From an uncultured Peptococcaceae bacterium (GTDB lineage Bacteria; Bacillota; Peptococcia; Peptococcales; Peptococcaceae), in NCBI GenBank assembly GCA_937922955.1, contig CALAKO010000220.1, positions 1 to 8,655 on the forward strand: a DNA stretch of 8,655 nt. The letters are read 5' to 3'. Of this stretch, positions 7,286 through 8,655 are shown piece by piece. The notes below the pieces were generated by a model. It was not told where the DNA came from, ran no database searches, and worked only from the letters and a program-made list of their open reading frames with translations. Each line of letters opens with the position of its first letter. Position 1 is the first letter of the stretch. The position numbers and the translations under genes are program-made.

Positions 7286-7314
7286 ATACTACTATAAATT
7301 ATAGTAGTTGTCAA
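7286..7314 (-). promoter_or_regulatory. Promoter of the MATE gene
   Basis: On the minus strand a perfect TTGACA -35 (complement of 7309-7314) is followed after 17 bases by TAGTAT (complement of 7286-7291). This would start transcription near 7279 and give a leader of about 55 bases. The spacer is filled by operator 2. A perfect TATAAT also occurs inside the operator but is only five bases from the -35, too close to use with it. Confidence 0.6.
7288..7308. promoter_or_regulatory. Operator palindrome 2 (perfect, MATE promoter spacer)
   Basis: A perfect inverted repeat: the 10-base arm ACTACTATAA, a central A at 7298, and the exact reverse complement of the arm. It abuts the MATE -35 box and overlaps its -10 box, so a bound dimer would exclude RNA polymerase. 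It is the best copy of the four related sites. Confidence 0.8.
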
Positions 7315-7339
7315 GCAGGTTTCTTTTTTTGGGCCCTTC

Positions 7340-7368
7340 TTGACAAAAACCACGAATCTAAATACTAT
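7340..7368 (+). promoter_or_regulatory. Promoter of the PadR-family regulator gene
   Basis: A perfect TTGACA (7340-7345) is followed after 17 bases by TACTAT (7363-7368), mirroring the arrangement of the divergent MATE promoter. A perfect TATAAT at 7366-7371 is also present but with a 20-base spacer. Either would start transcription close to 7375-7380. Confidence 0.6.
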
Positions 7369-7378
7369 AATTTACAGT
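7364..7378. promoter_or_regulatory. Operator palindrome 3 (padR-like promoter)
   Basis: ACTATAA-T-TTACAGT is a degenerate dyad centred on 7371, with one mismatched pair in seven. It overlaps the -10 region of the regulator gene. It fits autorepression at a weaker site than operator 2. Confidence 0.6.
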
Positions 7379-7380
7379 GA

Positions 7381-7404
7381 ACAGCGTCGCACACGACAGG
7401 CTGT
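7381..7404 (+). other. Small hairpin in the padR-like gene leader
   Basis: ACAGC and GTCG pair with CGAC and GCTGT around a CACA loop, with a two-base AG bulge on the 3' side (5 + 4 base pairs). It sits between the predicted transcription start and the ribosome binding site (7407-7413). It may be an mRNA-stability element or chance. Confidence 0.35.
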
Positions 7405-7419
7405 AGAAAGGAGCAACTT

Positions 7420-7950
7420 ATGTCCACCATTGACCTAATCGTTTTGGGTATGCTGAAAAAAGAACCGCTGAGCGCCTACGACATTCAAAAACTCGTCGAG
7501 TATCGAAACATTTCCCGCTGGGTAAAAATCAGCACACCTTCTATTTATAAAAAAGTGATCCAGCTCGAAAAGAAGGGACTGATCTCCGGTACCGCCGTCA
7601 AAGAAGGAAAAATGCCGGAAAAAGTCGTCTACACCTTGACCGACGCTGGACACGCCGAATTTGAACGGCTGATGGCCAGCATCGCAGCTCAGCCCATTCA
7701 TCTGTTTTTGGATTTCAACGCAGTGATCGTCAATCTCGACGCGCTGCCGCCAGAAGAACAGCAGGCACGCCTCGCCGATATTGAAAAAAACGTCGGCATT
7801 CTCAAGGCCTATCTCGAAGACAACCTCGCCGAAAAAGAACAGCTGCCGGAAATTCCAGCAACCGGCCTCGCCGTGCTCAAACAGCAGCTGATTCTCGCCA
7901 ACGCCATTGAGGAATGGCTGATGTCTCTCAAAAACATCAATCAACCTTAG
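7420..7950 (+). CDS. PadR family transcriptional regulator
   Basis: This 176-residue DNA-binding protein starts with a PadR winged helix-turn-helix: LGMLKKEPLSAYDIQKLVE (about 8-26), the recognition-helix region STPSIYKKVIQLEKKGLIS (about 38-56) and a wing ending in VVYTLTDAGHAEFERL (about 69-84). A mostly helical C-terminal half (about 100-172), rich in Glu and Leu, should form the dimerisation arm. The length fits the PadR subgroup with a longer C-terminal domain. ATG 7420 is preceded by AAAGGAG (7407-7413), six bases away. PadR proteins are usually repressors of transporter or detoxification genes and are released by a small molecule. Here the gene lies between a divergent MATE gene and a downstream CHR gene, and all three have related palindromes at their promoters. 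The inducer is unknown. Confidence 0.93.
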   Translation: MSTIDLIVLGMLKKEPLSAYDIQKLVEYRNISRWVKISTPSIYKKVIQLEKKGLISGTAVKEGKMPEKVVYTLTDAGHAEFERLMASIAAQPIHLFLDFNAVIVNLDALPPEEQQARLADIEKNVGILKAYLEDNLAEKEQLPEIPATGLAVLKQQLILANAIEEWLMSLKNINQP

Positions 7951-7986
7951 ACTTCTCACTGCTTTCACGACGATAAAAAACCTTTG

Positions 7987-8016
7987 TTGTACAGAAGCAC
8001 GCAGGCATACTATAAT
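7987..8016 (+). promoter_or_regulatory. Promoter of the CHR transporter gene
   Basis: A perfect TATAAT (8011-8016) lies 18 bases after TTGTAC (7987-7992), which is a weak -35 box. Transcription would start near 8023 and leave a leader of about 32 bases. No terminator is visible between the regulator stop codon and this point, so readthrough from the padR-like gene is also possible. Confidence 0.55.
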
Positions 8017-8024
8017 TTTTAGTA
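8008..8024. promoter_or_regulatory. Operator palindrome 4 (CHR gene promoter)
   Basis: TACTATAA-T-TTTTAGTA is a dyad centred on 8016 with one mismatched pair in eight. It contains the -10 box of the CHR gene. It closely resembles operators 1-3 and lies 645 bases from operator 3, on the far side of the regulator gene. Confidence 0.68.
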
Positions 8025-8054
8025 CAGACTTTGCTGCAACGAAGGAGGAAGAAG

Positions 8055-8618
8055 ATGGAAGAAGAAAAGGTTTCTCTATGGAAATTGTTCTGCGCCACAT
8101 TTACACTGAGCGCGTTCACGTTCGGCGGTGGGTACGTCATTATCTCACTGATGAAGGATCGCTTTGTGGATAAATACCACTGGCTTGAAGAAAACGAGAT
8201 GTTGGATATGGTCTCGATTGCTCAGTCAGCGCCGGGGCCAATCGCCGTCAACGGCTCAATCATCACGGGCTACAAATTGCGCGGCATTCTTGGTGCCTTG
8301 GCAACGACGTTTGGCACAGTATTGCCACCGTTTTTAATCATTTGCGTGGTATCCTTGTTTTACGATGCCTTTGCGGATAATTTTGTGGTCAGCGAACTGT
8401 TGGAAGGCATGCAGGCTGGTGTCGGTGCGGTCATTGCTTCTGTGGTCTACGACATGGCTGCCGGTGTGGTCAAAGGGCGCTCTCCTTTTGCTGATGTGAT
8501 TATGGTCATTGCTTTCATTGCTACTTGCGTCTTCAAAATCAGTGTTGTGGACATTGTCATCGCCTGCATCATCCTCGGCATTATCCGTACCCTGCTCTTA
8601 AAAAGTCCAATGGTATGA
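8055..8618 (+). CDS. CHR family (chromate-type) transporter, half-size
   Basis: This 187-residue membrane protein has a single CHR domain. Members of the family extrude chromate or move related oxyanions, but most are assigned by homology only. Family motifs are FTFGGGYVII (21-30), SIAQSAPGPIAVNGS (54-68), and TGYKLRGILGALATTFGTVLPP split over 71-92. Hydrophobic segments follow to the C-terminus. ATG 8055 is chosen because AAGGAGG lies at 8042-8048, six bases upstream; an in-frame TTG at 8031 would include that site. Short CHR proteins of about 190 residues normally work as a pair encoded by adjacent genes, and the partner is expected just past the right edge. Its promoter carries operator 4, suggesting control by the upstream PadR-like protein. 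Confidence 0.92.
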   Translation: MEEEKVSLWKLFCATFTLSAFTFGGGYVIISLMKDRFVDKYHWLEENEMLDMVSIAQSAPGPIAVNGSIITGYKLRGILGALATTFGTVLPPFLIICVVSLFYDAFADNFVVSELLEGMQAGVGAVIASVVYDMAAGVVKGRSPFADVIMVIAFIATCVFKISVVDIVIACIILGIIRTLLLKSPMV

Positions 8619-8648
8619 AGTCAAGAAGGTGAGAGAAGGAAAAATAAG

Positions 8649-8655
8649 TTGTTTT
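8649..8655 (+). CDS. Possible start of a second half-size CHR gene (cut off)
   Basis: AGAAGGA (8634-8640) is followed eight bases later by TTG TTT T at the window edge. A TTG start encoding a hydrophobic beginning would suit the partner CHR half. Only two codons are visible, so this rests on context and the ribosome binding site; the real start may be further right. Confidence 0.3.

Noticed and set aside
7366..7371. TATAAT with the 7340 TTGACA as the regulator promoter
   Set aside because: The spacer would be 20 bases; the TACTAT three bases upstream gives a 17-base spacer, so I preferred that, without certainty.
7435..8100. Minus-strand open frame opposite the padR-like gene
   Set aside because: Antisense to a well-supported PadR protein, with Phe/Val-rich low-complexity content and no ribosome binding site seen.

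Overview
The window looks like a chromosomal segment of a mid-GC (roughly mid-50s percent by eye) Bacillota-type bacterium. Strong AGGAGG-type ribosome binding sites precede nearly every gene, the promoters are sigma-A-like, and intrinsic terminators separate the transcription units. The roughly 640-residue aconitase and a half-size CHR transporter would fit a Negativicutes anaerobe such as the Acidaminococcus/Phascolarctobacterium group, but that placement is an inference and is not shown by the sequence. I see no insertion sequence, phage gene, tRNA, rRNA or CRISPR array.

Layout: (1) Positions 1-138, minus strand, hold the first 46 codons of a ComF-like phosphoribosyltransferase with its Cys-x2-Cys pairs. 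(2) Diverging from it is a monocistronic, probably well-expressed aconitase (272-2206) with a clear promoter and two consecutive terminator hairpins. (3) Next is a tightly overlapping four-gene operon (2417-5782): ECF sigma factor, six-helix membrane protein (candidate anti-sigma factor), ABC ATPase and ABC-2-type permease. This architecture recalls the Bacillus sigY-yxlCDEFG operon. It ends in a strong hairpin shared by the convergent gap. (4) On the minus strand is a MATE-family exporter (5860-7224). It diverges from a PadR-family regulator (7420-7950), which is followed by a half-size CHR (chromate-type) transporter (8055-8618). The window ends just where a second CHR half would be expected.

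The most interesting feature is regulatory. Four related palindromes built on a CTATAA-W-TTATAG core sit on or between the promoter elements of the MATE gene (two copies), the padR-like gene (one) and the CHR gene (one). They occur only in this part of the window as far as I could see. The simplest reading is that the PadR-like protein represses all three units, forming a small local regulon that couples a MATE exporter to a CHR-type anion transporter. The second system of interest is the sigma-factor/ABC operon, whose second gene is where an anti-sigma factor is expected but lacks the usual zinc-binding anti-sigma motif.
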